From Polaromonas sp. (lineage in GTDB: Bacteria > Pseudomonadota > Gammaproteobacteria > Burkholderiales > Burkholderiaceae_C): 32,051 nt of DNA. Below the pieces are notes generated by a model. It did not search any database. It saw nothing but the letters and a program-made list of their open reading frames with translations, and was not told the origin of the DNA. Position 1 is the stretch's first letter, and each line of letters opens with the position of its first letter. Below are positions 13,725-23,061 of this stretch, piece after piece. Made by a program: the position numbers and the translations under genes. The stretch is taken from contig JAUSDK010000025.1 of NCBI GenBank assembly GCA_030650875.1, positions 1-32,051 on the forward strand, read 5' to 3'.

Positions 13725-15337
13725 ATGGGAAGAAGAAGTGGTTTTGCGGGCTTACTACGTGCAACGGTACGGGTTGCCGCAGCAGCCGAACGTGATCGAA
13801 AACGTGCAGTTAACGGGTATCAGGCACAAGCGCGGCAACATGAGCGCCAACAGCGTATGGCTCTCGCTCAGCAGAGCCGTGACAACAAGACCGCAGAAAA
13901 GTTAGCCAAAGCGGAATATCTTGCGGGACAGCAAGATGAAGTGGATGACCTCAATGCGGAACTGCAAGACCGTATAGCCGACCTTCAGGGAATTCTGACC
14001 CACACTCTTACGCATGATGACTGCATTGATTTTGACAGTTTACGTATTACTGATGGGTTTGAGCCATTTCAACCACCGGCTGAACTCTCACCCGGCATAT
14101 CTCCACCAACAGACATTATCAATGCCCCCAACTGGTTCGGCAAACTACTGCCTGGGGCTGACAAGAGGCATGCCGCAGCTCTCAACGCGGCTAAGTCACG
14201 GCATCAAACTGCGATGGCGCAATTCAAACAGGACGAAGCAGAAAAACGCTCGGTTTTTGCGAATCTAAAACATGAATACGAGCGGAAGAAGGCTCTGTAT
14301 GAAGACGAGAAAAATAGTAAAAATGCAGAGATCGACGCTTTTCAAGTCGATTTCATGGCAAAAGAAAGGGATGCCGTAGAGTCCTACAACGATATGGTGC
14401 TAAGCCGCTCTGAGTATCCTGAAGAGGGATTTCTTCAGATGTTTCGACTCGTGTATTTGCCAGAGTCTGCAGAGTTAGTAGTCGAGTACGACCTCCCTGA
14501 TTTGAGTTTAATTCCGGCAGAGGTTGACTACCGTTACGTGAAGTCAAAAGACGCTATTGAGTCGAAAGCTCGTAAGTCTGCCGAGATCAAGCAACTCTAT
14601 CAGGATGTTATCGCATCAATTACGCTGCGCACCCTTCACGAGCTTTTTGAGGCTGACCAAGCTGATGCGCTGGCCCTTATAACCTTTAACGGCGTAGTTG
14701 ATACACATGATCCTGCAAGCGGCCGGGAGGTGCGAGTGCCATTGGTTTCTGTTCGCGCACCCAAAAGCCATTTTCTTCAAATCAATTTGGAGAAAATTGA
14801 CAAGATTGCCTGTTTGCGCAACCTTGGCGCTCAGGTATCAAGTCGGCCTGATGAGCTACAGGCGATCAAACCAATTGTTGAATTCGACATGATTGACAAA
14901 CGGTTCATTGACCAAGGCGATGCTTTGACTGGTTTGGAATCCCGGCCAAACCTCATGGACTCGACGCCTGGCGAGTTTGAAGTTCTCATATCAAACCTTT
15001 TCACGCGTATGGGCCTAGATACAAAACTCACTCAGAGTTCACGCGATGGCGGCGTTGATGCCGTTGCCTTTGACACGCGGCCTGTGCTTGGAGGGAAAGT
15101 CGTGATCCAAGCTAAGCGGTATCGAGACACAGTTGGCGTGAGTGCTGTTCGTGATCTTTACGGAACCATGATGAAGAGGGGGCCAACAAAGGCATTTTAG
15201 TGTGCACAAGTCGATATGGCCCCGACGCTTATAACTTTTCCAAGGACAAGCCCATTGAATTGATTGATGGCGGAGGTCTGCCCTATCTCTTACGTGAGCA
15301 TGCTGGTACACATGCCCGAATCGTCAACACAGCGTAA
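13725..15337 (+). pseudogene. Coiled-coil Mrr-type restriction endonuclease, frameshifted
   Basis: The first frame gives 491 residues from the ATG at 13725 (GGGGAG upstream) to a TAG at 15198. Residues 20-90 and 150-220 are charged and coiled-coil-like, a middle region has no recognised domain, and an Mrr-type nuclease domain begins near 413 (STPGEFEVLISNLF). The PD-(D/E)xK core is SRDGGVDAVAF (D445) and VVIQAKRY (Q462, K464). The rest of the domain continues in the -1 frame: GILVCTSRYGPDAY, then LIDGGGLPYLLREHAG, to a TAA at 15335. The break is at a run of five Gs (15178-15182); a sixth G would restore about 536 residues. Mrr enzymes cut modified foreign DNA. Composition is less GC-rich than the flanks. 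Confidence 0.87.
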
Positions 15338-15391
15338 GCCACGACAAAAGCAATTTGCTTACACAGGCACTTACATGATCTAGCCAAACAA

Positions 15392-15422
15392 AAAGCCTGC
15401 CGCCAAATTGATAGCAGGCTTT
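15392..15422 (-). terminator. Rho-independent terminator after tRNA-Arg
   Basis: AAAGCCTGC at 15392-15400 pairs with GCAGGCTTT at 15414-15422 around a 13-base loop. Read on the minus strand the stem is followed by a T run (complement of ACAAAAA at 15388-15394), placing it 22 bp after the tRNA 3' end. It may also end plus-strand transcription from the endonuclease. It lies on the island side of the attachment sequence. Confidence 0.7.
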
Positions 15423-15440
15423 CTATACCCAACAACGTTT

Positions 15441-15475
15441 TTAATGGTGCGGCTGGCGGGGATCGAACCCACGAC
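15441..15475. other. Right attachment-site candidate inside tRNA-Arg
   Basis: This segment covers the last part of the tRNA gene (T arm, acceptor strand, CCA) plus four flanking bases. It is repeated at 11261-11295 in the same orientation with one mismatch. Together they bound about 4.2 kb that holds the toxin-antitoxin pair, the resolvase and the endonuclease. The intact tRNA is restored on this side, as expected when an element brings its own copy of the 3' end. Confidence 0.78.
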
Positions 15476-15520
15476 CCTTGGCTTCGGAGGCCAATACTCT
15501 ATCCACTGAGCTACAGCCGC
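15445..15520 (-). tRNA. tRNA-Arg (anticodon CCG)
   Basis: On the minus strand the 76 bases fold into a complete cloverleaf. The acceptor GCGGCTG pairs with CAGCCGC, followed by A and an encoded CCA. The D arm has AGCTCAGTGGATAGAG. The anticodon stem TTGGC/GCCAA closes the loop CTCCGAA, giving anticodon CCG (complement at 15485-15487), which reads arginine CGG codons. The T arm is GTGGG-TTCGATC-CCCGC. It is the host gene of the island attachment site. Confidence 0.97.
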
Positions 15521-15658
15521 AACGCTGAATAATGATTTGCCCCCGGTCTGCAGGGGATGCAGCCGGAGGTGTTTGCGCTGTGTTCACGAATTACGTCACA
15601 CAACGACGTCCATTCTATCAGCCAGCCGCGCGCCTTCGCGATTTACAAGGCCCACGGC

Positions 15659-15664
15659 TATAAT
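15659..15664 (+). promoter_or_regulatory. -10 element upstream of the diheme cytochrome gene
   Basis: A perfect TATAAT lies 68 bp before the cytochrome ATG. The region 17 bp upstream (around 15636-15641) has no good match to TTGACA, so the promoter may depend on an activator or have a weak -35. The 5' leader would be about 60 bases. Confidence 0.45.
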
Positions 15665-15732
15665 CCGCAGTTGCTGAGCAGACGCTGTAGCACCCCCGAT
15701 AGCCCACTGATTTTTAGTTTTTTGAGGATGCC

Positions 15733-16599
15733 ATGAGCGCAAACGACCACAACACGGCCCACGAAGAAGCCCACACTGGCCCGATCAAAACCCCACAGCA
15801 GTTGCTGGCTGCGGTTTTTTTCTCTTTTGTGGTTCCTATTTTTGCCATCATCGGGCTGGTGTATTACGTGACCTCGGCCAACAAGCCGTCCGCTGGCGTC
15901 GATAACTCTGAACGGGCCGTGGCACAGCGTATCCAGAAAATCGGCATGATTGAAATTCGTGATGCCAACCGCCCGCTCAAGTCTGGCGAAGAGGTCTATA
16001 AAGCCCAGTGCGTGGCCTGCCATGCCTCCGGCGCCGCAGGTGCCCCCAAGTTTGGTGACACTGCCGCTTGGGCGCCCCGCATTGCGACGGGGTTTGAAGC
16101 ACTCTGGAATTCGGCCCTTAAAGGCAAAAATGCCATGAGCGCACAGGGTGGCGGCGACCACAATGACATCGAAATCGCACGTGCCGTGGTGTACCTGACC
16201 GCAGCGGCAGGCGGCAAATTTACGGCGCCTGAAGCGCCTGCGCCCGCCGCTGACGCGGCGGCAAGCCCTGCTGCTGAACCCGTGGTGGCCCCGGCAGCGG
16301 CAGCCGTCACCCCGGCAGCACCTGTTGCGGCAGCGGCGGCGGCCCCGGTCGTGGCGGCAGCGGGCGCCGGCGAAGCGCTTTACAAACAAGCCTGCGTCGC
16401 ATGCCATGCCTCCGGTGTGGCCGGCTCGCCCAAATTTGGCGACAAGGCAGCCTGGGCACCCCGCATTCAAACCGGCCTTGACATGCTGACCACCAGCGTC
16501 ATCAAGGGCAAAAATGCGATGCCTCCCAAAGGGGGTTCGACAGCATCTGACGCCGATATCCGCTCGGCGGTTGAATACATGGTGAACGCTGCCAAATAA
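15733..16599 (+). CDS. Membrane-anchored diheme cytochrome c (cytochrome c5 type)
   Basis: A 288-residue protein with one N-terminal transmembrane helix (about 24-47) that anchors two periplasmic class I cytochrome c domains. Domain 1 binds heme through CVACH (C93, C96, H97) with likely axial M135; domain 2 uses CVACH (C221, C224, H225) with M263. The domains are close copies (CVACHASG.AG.PKFGD..AWAPRI.TG in both) joined by an Ala/Pro-rich linker at about 163-212, a clear internal duplication. It probably carries electrons to a terminal oxidase or reductase in the respiratory chain; the partner is not visible here. A GAGG ribosome site precedes the ATG. It is monocistronic, with a strong terminator after it. 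Confidence 0.92.
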   Translation: MSANDHNTAHEEAHTGPIKTPQQLLAAVFFSFVVPIFAIIGLVYYVTSANKPSAGVDNSERAVAQRIQKIGMIEIRDANRPLKSGEEVYKAQCVACHASGAAGAPKFGDTAAWAPRIATGFEALWNSALKGKNAMSAQGGGDHNDIEIARAVVYLTAAAGGKFTAPEAPAPAADAAASPAAEPVVAPAAAAVTPAAPVAAAAAAPVVAAAGAGEALYKQACVACHASGVAGSPKFGDKAAWAPRIQTGLDMLTTSVIKGKNAMPPKGGSTASDADIRSAVEYMVNAAK

Positions 16600-16607
16600 G
16601 CAGCGTC

Positions 16608-16656
16608 AGTCGCCCATGAAAAAGCCGGTCAGTGACCGGCTTTTTCATGGGCGACT
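16608..16656. terminator. 49-bp perfect palindrome acting as bidirectional terminator
   Basis: Two 24-base arms are exact reverse complements around one central base. The core GCCGGTCA/TGACCGGC is flanked by A5 on the left and T5 on the right, so it should terminate in both directions: the cytochrome gene on plus and the gene at 16701-17270 on minus. The arms extend a further 11 bases beyond the A/T runs (AGTCGCCCATG and its complement), more than a terminator needs. Confidence 0.88.
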
Positions 16657-16700
16657 TCAAGCAAATATGAGAGCAACCCGGATTTAATGGCCTACATACG

Positions 16701-17270
16701 CTATTTTTCTTGTAGTGCCTGCGGGCTGCGAACATAGCCAAACCGTGCAGGCAGATCACGCACCAGTACCTCCTGAGGCACCCACAAGCCCTGCTCCACC
16801 GCATCGGCGGCATACGTCATGTCCTGGGTATGGACCAGGCCAAAGCCCATATCCGTTTCCAGGTACACCCGGCCCCCTTCATCCACCATGCAGCGCTGCA
16901 CCCTGGCTGGCTGGCCGGCGTGTGATGCGACCGCAAAAGACGGAGCGGCATCAACACGCCAGATCAGCGGCGTGGCCTGGAGTTCGACGTACACGCGCTG
17001 CGGGCCATTTTGAAAAAACCACTGCCCGCGCGCGTCGGCCTCGTAATTGCGCTGGATGAAGTCCACCAGCTTTTCATGCTTGAGCAGCGAGCCCTTGCCG
17101 GCCCCGTTGCCGTCGGCTTCTGCCCGGGAAAACGAGGCGGCAAACGAGCCGGCCGCCTGCGCCCTGTCGTCGCGCATATACCAGTTGCCACGCGCATCCA
17201 GCCCGAGCCAGCCGTAGCAGTCGGGAACGTTGGGCCACTTCGCGATGGCTTGTCGAACAATGTCATCCAT
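16701..17270 (-). CDS. Conserved hypothetical protein (DUF2946-like)
   Basis: A 189-residue soluble protein beginning MDDIVRQAIAKWPNVPDCYGWL. The pattern GLDARGNWYMRDDRAQ, then LLKHEKLVDFIQRNY, GQWFFQNGPQRVYVELQATP and a C-terminal part rich in short strands matches a betaproteobacterial family of unknown function, which I recall as DUF2946; the family number is from memory. It has no signal peptide or membrane helix. It lies 44 bp downstream of the YheT hydrolase on the same strand's far side, reading toward the cytochrome terminator. I cannot assign a function. Confidence 0.75.
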   Translation of the reverse strand: MDDIVRQAIAKWPNVPDCYGWLGLDARGNWYMRDDRAQAAGSFAASFSRAEADGNGAGKGSLLKHEKLVDFIQRNYEADARGQWFFQNGPQRVYVELQATPLIWRVDAAPSFAVASHAGQPARVQRCMVDEGGRVYLETDMGFGLVHTQDMTYAADAVEQGLWVPQEVLVRDLPARFGYVRSPQALQEK

Positions 17271-17314
17271 GGCGGCTATTTTGCACTGCCCCCACCGGCG
17301 TGACGCGCCAGGGG

Positions 17315-18298
17315 TTAAAGCTGCGCCGCGAAAAAGGCAATGACCGCTTCAGGCATGGCGCGCACATTGCCCGGAAAAGCGGCGCCGCCCGCGGGCGCCG
17401 AGGGAAAGCCCACATGCCCACCCTGCGCCGGATGCCAAAGGGTCACGAAAGGGCTGACATCGGCCGCTTGGGGCAGGCTGCCAGCCGGAACGAAGGGATC
17501 ATTCAGCGCATTCAGGGCCAACGCGGGCACGGCGACATGCGGCAGGTGCGGCTTGGCCGAGGCACGCGCCCAGTAGTCATCGGCATCTTCAAAGCCATGC
17601 AGCGGTGCCGTAAAAATGTTGTCGAATGCATACAGGTCGCGTGCCGCCAGCAGCGCCTCCCGGTCAAACAAACCGGGGTGCTGATCCAGCTTCTGGAGAG
17701 CCTTTGGCACCATGGTGCGCAGAAACATGCGCGTGTACACCTGCCGGTTAAACCCCCGCCCTATGGCCATGCCGCTGGCCGCCAGATCAAGCGGTGAGCA
17801 GACCGAGGCCACAGCCGTGACGACGCTTGCCGCCTCGGCACCCATCTCGCCGGCCCAGCGCATCAAGGCGTTGCCCCCCAGCGAGACCCCTACCGCCATC
17901 ACTGGCCCCGCATGTTGGCGCCTGAAACGCCGCAAAATCCAGTCGATCTCCTGGAAATCGCCCGAGTGGTAGGCGCGCGGCGCGCGATTGAGTTCGCCCG
18001 AGCAGCCGCGAAAATGCGGTATGGCACAGGCCCAGCCACGGCTTCGGGCCACGCCAGCAAAAGCCTCCGCATAGTGGCTGGCCGACGAACCTTCAAGGCC
18101 ATGAAACACCACCAGCAACGGCGCAGCAGCAGCGCTCGCGTGCCGAGCAAAATCCACGTCAACAAAATCATCATCGGGCGCCACCCAACGCTCACGGCGA
18201 AAAATCGGCGCCTCACCGAGGTAGCGCCTGGAATGCAGTGCAGCCCAGATCGTCTGTGAATTTCCGCCTGGAAGCCACCAGGGCGCTGCATACTTCAT
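17315..18298 (-). CDS. YheT family alpha/beta hydrolase
   Basis: A 327-residue alpha/beta-hydrolase of the YheT/AB-hydrolase-4 family. The N-terminal WWLPGGNSQTIWAAL is typical of the family. HGLEGSSASHY forms the oxyanion region (66-76), GVSLGGN contains the nucleophile S139, ALNDPFVP supplies the acid D267, and GGHVGF the base H295. Family members act as esterases on unidentified short or acyl substrates. The length is normal. It follows the NTF2-like gene by 15 bp on the same strand, so the two are probably co-transcribed. Confidence 0.92.
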   Translation of the reverse strand: MKYAAPWWLPGGNSQTIWAALHSRRYLGEAPIFRRERWVAPDDDFVDVDFARHASAAAAPLLVVFHGLEGSSASHYAEAFAGVARSRGWACAIPHFRGCSGELNRAPRAYHSGDFQEIDWILRRFRRQHAGPVMAVGVSLGGNALMRWAGEMGAEAASVVTAVASVCSPLDLAASGMAIGRGFNRQVYTRMFLRTMVPKALQKLDQHPGLFDREALLAARDLYAFDNIFTAPLHGFEDADDYWARASAKPHLPHVAVPALALNALNDPFVPAGSLPQAADVSPFVTLWHPAQGGHVGFPSAPAGGAAFPGNVRAMPEAVIAFFAAQL

Positions 18299-18313
18299 GA
18301 CAAACTTCGCCTG

Positions 18314-18760
18314 TCAGTGAAGAACAGGCGGCGTTTCCGATACCTCATGCATTTCGCTTGGCGTGCCGGGGCTGGCATGGTGAGCCACCATGCGCCAGCC
18401 TTGGGCCGTCTCGTGATACACGTTGGTGGCGATCACATAGGCGTGCCGGGGACCTTCTTCCGTGAGCACTTCAATGCGCTCCAGCACGTTATGCACACTG
18501 GCGCCCATCGCGTCGATCTTGCGTACTTTTTCAGGAAAGGCGCGAATGGTGCCGTTGGAAAACATGGTGTCAAAGGTGCTGCGTATCGCGGCAGGGCCAA
18601 CCAGACGGCCGCCCCCCGGATGCACGCAGACGATATCGTCCTCATCGCCCCAGCAGGCCATCAGCTTGTCGATGTCACCACTTTGCAGCGCGTCGTAAAA
18701 AGCCGCTTCAATGTCGTCAGCGTTGCCGTTGCCGGCCGGCGGGAGTTTGGGTTTGGCCAT
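18314..18760 (-). CDS. NTF2/SnoaL-like domain protein
   Basis: A 148-residue protein of the nuclear-transport-factor-2 / SnoaL-like fold: an initial helix (DDIEAAFYDALQSGDIDKLM), DEDDIVCVHPGG, a helix GPAAIRSTFDTMFSNG, and alternating strands ending in GWRMVAHHASPG. Such proteins form small cone-shaped barrels that bind or isomerise small ligands; this branch is often called ketosteroid-isomerase-like, without evidence for that reaction. The ATG at 18760 is used instead of a TTG seven codons upstream. It is first in a short operon with the YheT hydrolase. Confidence 0.85.
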   Translation of the reverse strand: MAKPKLPPAGNGNADDIEAAFYDALQSGDIDKLMACWGDEDDIVCVHPGGGRLVGPAAIRSTFDTMFSNGTIRAFPEKVRKIDAMGASVHNVLERIEVLTEEGPRHAYVIATNVYHETAQGWRMVAHHASPGTPSEMHEVSETPPVLH

Positions 18761-18897
18761 AGGTTTATCAGTTTGAGTCAAAAACAGGCGGATTGATCGT
18801 GGGGCCCGCTGAAACGCCGCTTGGTGATGCGCATCAAGGGCTAGGCTGCCAGAATTAACTATGTTAGTGTTAACGCTTGCATTTAGGAGGCATTGTC

Positions 18898-19497
18898 ATG
18901 AATTCCCGTTTTTTTAGTTTGGCCTTGGCGGCAATATTAAGTTTGACACTGACAGGCTGCGGCTACAACGATTTCCAGCGCCTGGACGAGCAAACCAAGT
19001 CCGCCTGGTCCGAAGTACTGAACCAGTATCAGCGCCGTGCGGACCTGGTGCCCAATATCGTGGCAACGGTCAAGGGCGAAGCCGCGTTTGAGCAAGATAC
19101 CCTGACCAAGGTCATTGAAGCGCGCGCCAAGGCGACGTCGATTCAAGTCACGCCCGAAACGCTCAATGATCCTGCCGCGTTCAACAAGTTCCAGGCGGCC
19201 CAGGGCGAGCTGGGCAGTGCGCTGAGCCGGCTCATGGTGGTGAGCGAGCGATACCCTGACCTCAAGGCCAACAAGGGCTTCAGTGATTTGCGGGTTCAAC
19301 TCGAAGGCACCGAAAACCGCATCACGGTCGCGCGCAACCGATACATCCAGTCGGTACAGCAATACAACGTGCTGACGCGCAGTTTTCCCAGCAACCTGAC
19401 GGCCATGGTGTTCAGCTACACGGTCAAGCCGAACTTCACAGTACAAAACGAGGCGCAGATTTCCGCGCCGCCGGTGGTTGACTTCAACAAGAGATAA
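18898..19497 (+). CDS. LemA family lipoprotein
   Basis: A 199-residue LemA protein with an N-terminal lipoprotein signal (lipobox LTGC, Cys21). LemA signatures follow: RLDEQTKSAWSEVLNQYQRRADLVPNIV in the first long helix, then VIEARAKATS, LGSALSRLMVVSERYPDLKAN and TENRITVARNRYIQSV. The fold is a helical bundle; the function is unclear. An AGGAGG ribosome site six bases before the ATG at 18898 fixes the start. It leads an operon with two TPM-domain genes, a pairing seen widely in proteobacteria. Confidence 0.93.
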   Translation: MNSRFFSLALAAILSLTLTGCGYNDFQRLDEQTKSAWSEVLNQYQRRADLVPNIVATVKGEAAFEQDTLTKVIEARAKATSIQVTPETLNDPAAFNKFQAAQGELGSALSRLMVVSERYPDLKANKGFSDLRVQLEGTENRITVARNRYIQSVQQYNVLTRSFPSNLTAMVFSYTVKPNFTVQNEAQISAPPVVDFNKR

Positions 19498-19510
19498 GCG
19501 GTAAATCGCA

Positions 19511-20428
19511 TTGACCTCAGGCCACCGCTCCCGCTTCATGGCTTTGTGCTGGGCCACGCTGTTGCTTGCGCTCTGGTGGCCCTTGGCCGCGTTGGCGCAA
19601 AGTGTACAGCCGGTCCCGCCTTTGACAGCCCATGTCATGGACCAGACCGGCACCCTGAATCCAGCCCAGCTACAGGCGCTTGAGGCCAAGCTGACGGCTT
19701 TTGAGCAGGCACGCGGCGCTCAGGTGGTGGTGCTGATGCTGCCCACCACGGCACCCGAAGACATTGCGGCTTATGCGCAGCGGGTGGGCGACAGCTGGAA
19801 AATTGGACGCAAGGCCATCGGCGACGGCTTGCTGCTGGTCGTGGCCAAAAACGACCGCCAGGTCCGCATTGAAACGACCAAGGCGCTGGAAGGCGCCATC
19901 CCTGACCTGGCGGCGCGCCAGATCATTGACGGCGCGCTCACGCCGCGCTTCAAGCAAGGCGATTTCGCCGGAGGACTGGATGCCGCTGCGGACCAGATCA
20001 TCGCGCTGATCAGCGGTGAAAACCTGCCTGCGCCAGCCGCCACCTCAGCCGGCGCCCAAAGTGCCAAGGGCTTTAACTGGATGGACCTGGCCGTGTTCCT
20101 GTTTTTTGCAGTGCCGGTGGCCGCCCGCATGATTTCAAGTGTGGCCGGGCGCAAGGCGGGCTCGGTGATTACCGGCGGCGCCGTCGGCTTGCTGGCCTGG
20201 ATTTTCACGAGCAGCCTGCTGATCGCAGGTATTGCCGCACTGGCGGGAATCGTGTTTGCGCTGTTTTCAAGCCTGGGGGCGCTCGGCAGTGGCGGCAGGT
20301 CTTCAGGCTGGGGCGGCATTGGCGGTGGGCACGGTCGCGGCGGCTCATGGGGTGGTGGTAGCGGCGGCGGATTTAGCAGCGGTGGCGGCGGAGACTTCGG
20401 GGGCGGCGGCGCTTCCGGTCGCTGGTAA
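19511..20428 (+). CDS. TPM domain protein with Gly-rich tail (YgcG type)
   Basis: A 305-residue secreted and membrane-anchored TPM protein: a signal peptide to about residue 30 (ALAQ), a TPM domain (about 40-170) with VMDQTGTLNP, GAQVVVLMLPTT, SWKIGRKAIGDGLLLVVAKNDRQVRIE and TPRFKQGDFAGGL, two hydrophobic segments near 195-255, and a tail of Gly/Ser runs ending FGGGGASGRW. It is the usual partner of LemA. The start is uncertain: TTG at 19511 supplies a positive n-region (HRSRF), while ATG at 19538 is the alternative. It begins 13 bp after lemA. Confidence 0.9.
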   Translation: MTSGHRSRFMALCWATLLLALWWPLAALAQSVQPVPPLTAHVMDQTGTLNPAQLQALEAKLTAFEQARGAQVVVLMLPTTAPEDIAAYAQRVGDSWKIGRKAIGDGLLLVVAKNDRQVRIETTKALEGAIPDLAARQIIDGALTPRFKQGDFAGGLDAAADQIIALISGENLPAPAATSAGAQSAKGFNWMDLAVFLFFAVPVAARMISSVAGRKAGSVITGGAVGLLAWIFTSSLLIAGIAALAGIVFALFSSLGALGSGGRSSGWGGIGGGHGRGGSWGGGSGGGFSSGGGGDFGGGGASGRW

Positions 20429-20432
20429 ATCT

Positions 20433-20975
20433 ATGATCAAAAAGCTGAAGCTGCTTGCCAGGCATTTGTGGCTGGATGCCTCCGATACCCGGCGTGCCGT
20501 TCCGCCCGATCTGCTGGAACGACTGACCCAGCGCGTAGCAGCCAGCGAGCGGCGCCACAGCGGCGAGATACGCATTTGCGTGGAATCGTCGCTGCCCCTC
20601 AGCTACCTGTGGCGACTCAGCGCGCAGACCACGATTGCCGACCTCACACGGCAGCGGGCTCTGGCGATGTTCAGCAAGCTTCGGGTCTGGGACACCGAGC
20701 AGAACAATGGCGTGCTAATTTATCTCCTGCTGGCCGAGCATGCGATCGAAATCGTTGCAGACCGTGGTCTGGCGCGGCATGCTGACCCGGCGCAATGGCG
20801 GGAGATCGTGACCCATATGACCCAGGCGTTTCAGGACAAACGCTATGAGGACGGGCTGACGCAGGCCCTGGAGGAAACCTCTGCGGTGCTGGTGGCGCAC
20901 TTTGCGCTGGACAGTTTACAAACAACGTCATCGCCACCTTCCAACGAACTGCCCGACACGCCCTTACTGCAGTAG
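20433..20975 (+). CDS. TPM domain protein, cytoplasmic or peripheral
   Basis: A 180-residue second TPM-family protein lacking a signal peptide and Gly-rich tail. It opens with basic MIKKLKLLARHLW and contains LTQRVAASERRHSGEIRICVESSLP, ALAMFSKLRVWDTEQNNGVLIYLLLAEHAIEIVADRGL and MTQAFQDKRYEDGLTQAL. That pattern is typical of the third gene of lemA-TPM operons. It starts 4 bp after the upstream TPM stop, so the three genes form one operon. The role is unknown; a membrane-protein maintenance function has been suggested for the family only by analogy with plant TPM proteins. Confidence 0.88.
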   Translation: MIKKLKLLARHLWLDASDTRRAVPPDLLERLTQRVAASERRHSGEIRICVESSLPLSYLWRLSAQTTIADLTRQRALAMFSKLRVWDTEQNNGVLIYLLLAEHAIEIVADRGLARHADPAQWREIVTHMTQAFQDKRYEDGLTQALEETSAVLVAHFALDSLQTTSSPPSNELPDTPLLQ

Positions 20976-21022
20976 CCCGCCGACCGGGGAAGTGATTCGG
21001 TTCGCTCCAGCCCCGACACACG

Positions 21023-21068
21023 CCCATGAAAAAAGCCCCTGCGTTCAGGCAGAGGCTTTTTTGATGGG
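21023..21068. terminator. Bidirectional terminator between the TPM operon and the atp operon
   Basis: CCCAT-n-AAAAAAGCC on the left pairs with GGCTTTTTT-n-ATGGG on the right around a short GC stem and loop. A6 and T6 on either side suit termination of both converging operons. Its left edge (CGCCCATGAAAAA) repeats the left edge of the terminator at 16608-16656. Confidence 0.82.
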
Positions 21069-21119
21069 AAGTCCGGGCCGCCGGTCCGCTTGAACCGGTC
21101 AACACCGCCAACCTGAATG

Positions 21120-21536
21120 CTATTTTTTCTGACGATACTTGCGCAGCGCAGCGATCTGAGCGGCCATCACCAGCAGTTCGGATTGCGCCAGGGCGATATC
21201 AATATCGGTCTTGGCATTTTTCAGCGCCTCTTCAGCAGCCGCTTTGGCAGCCGTGGCTTTGGCTTCGTCCAGGTCCTTGCCGCGAATGGCGGTATCGCTC
21301 AATACCGTCACGCAATGGGGCTGCACTTCGAGCAGGCCACCGGCGACAAATACAAACTCTTCGGTGCCATCCGCTTTTTCAATGCGCACGGCACCCGGCC
21401 GGATGCGGGTGATCAGCGGCGTGTGGCGCGGGTAGATACCCAACTCGCCCGCTTCGCCTGGCAAAGCCACAAACCGGGCTTCACCGGAGAAGATGGACTC
21501 TTCTGCGCTGACAACATCGACGTGGATGGTATTCAT
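21120..21536 (-). CDS. atpC: F1Fo ATP synthase epsilon subunit
   Basis: A 138-residue central-stalk subunit of F1 that couples rotation and can inhibit ATP hydrolysis. The N-terminal beta-sandwich opens [20 protein letters not shown] and contains [17 protein letters not shown] and [12 protein letters not shown]. The C-terminal helical hairpin starts near residue 88 ([14 protein letters not shown]) and ends in LRKYRQKK. The ATG at 21536 gives the standard start; an upstream ATG at 21602 adds 22 unlike residues. It is the last gene of the operon, ending about 50 bp before the terminator. Confidence 0.96.
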   Translation of the reverse strand: MNTIHVDVVSAEESIFSGEARFVALPGEAGELGIYPRHTPLITRIRPGAVRIEKADGTEEFVFVAGGLLEVQPHCVTVLSDTAIRGKDLDEAKATAAKAAAEEALKNAKTDIDIALAQSELLVMAAQIAALRKYRQKK

Positions 21537-21615
21537 ACGTACTCCAATTAAAAAGATGAGAAGAAAGTTGGTGCTTGACAAACCATCAGGCAGCTTGGTC
21601 AAGCACCGGCTTTAC

Positions 21616-23040
<1,425 letters not shown>

Positions 23041-23061
23041 TTAAATCTTGGAAATCGCGGT

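Noticed and set aside
20282-20420. Apparent DNA tandem repeat rich in GGC/GGT
   Set aside because: It encodes the Gly-rich tail normal for this TPM family. The codons vary and there is no regular repeat unit.
20232-20432. Longer N-terminus for the second TPM gene
   Set aside because: The extension overlaps the Gly-rich tail of the upstream TPM gene in another frame. The ATG at 20433, 4 bp after the upstream stop, gives the expected protein.
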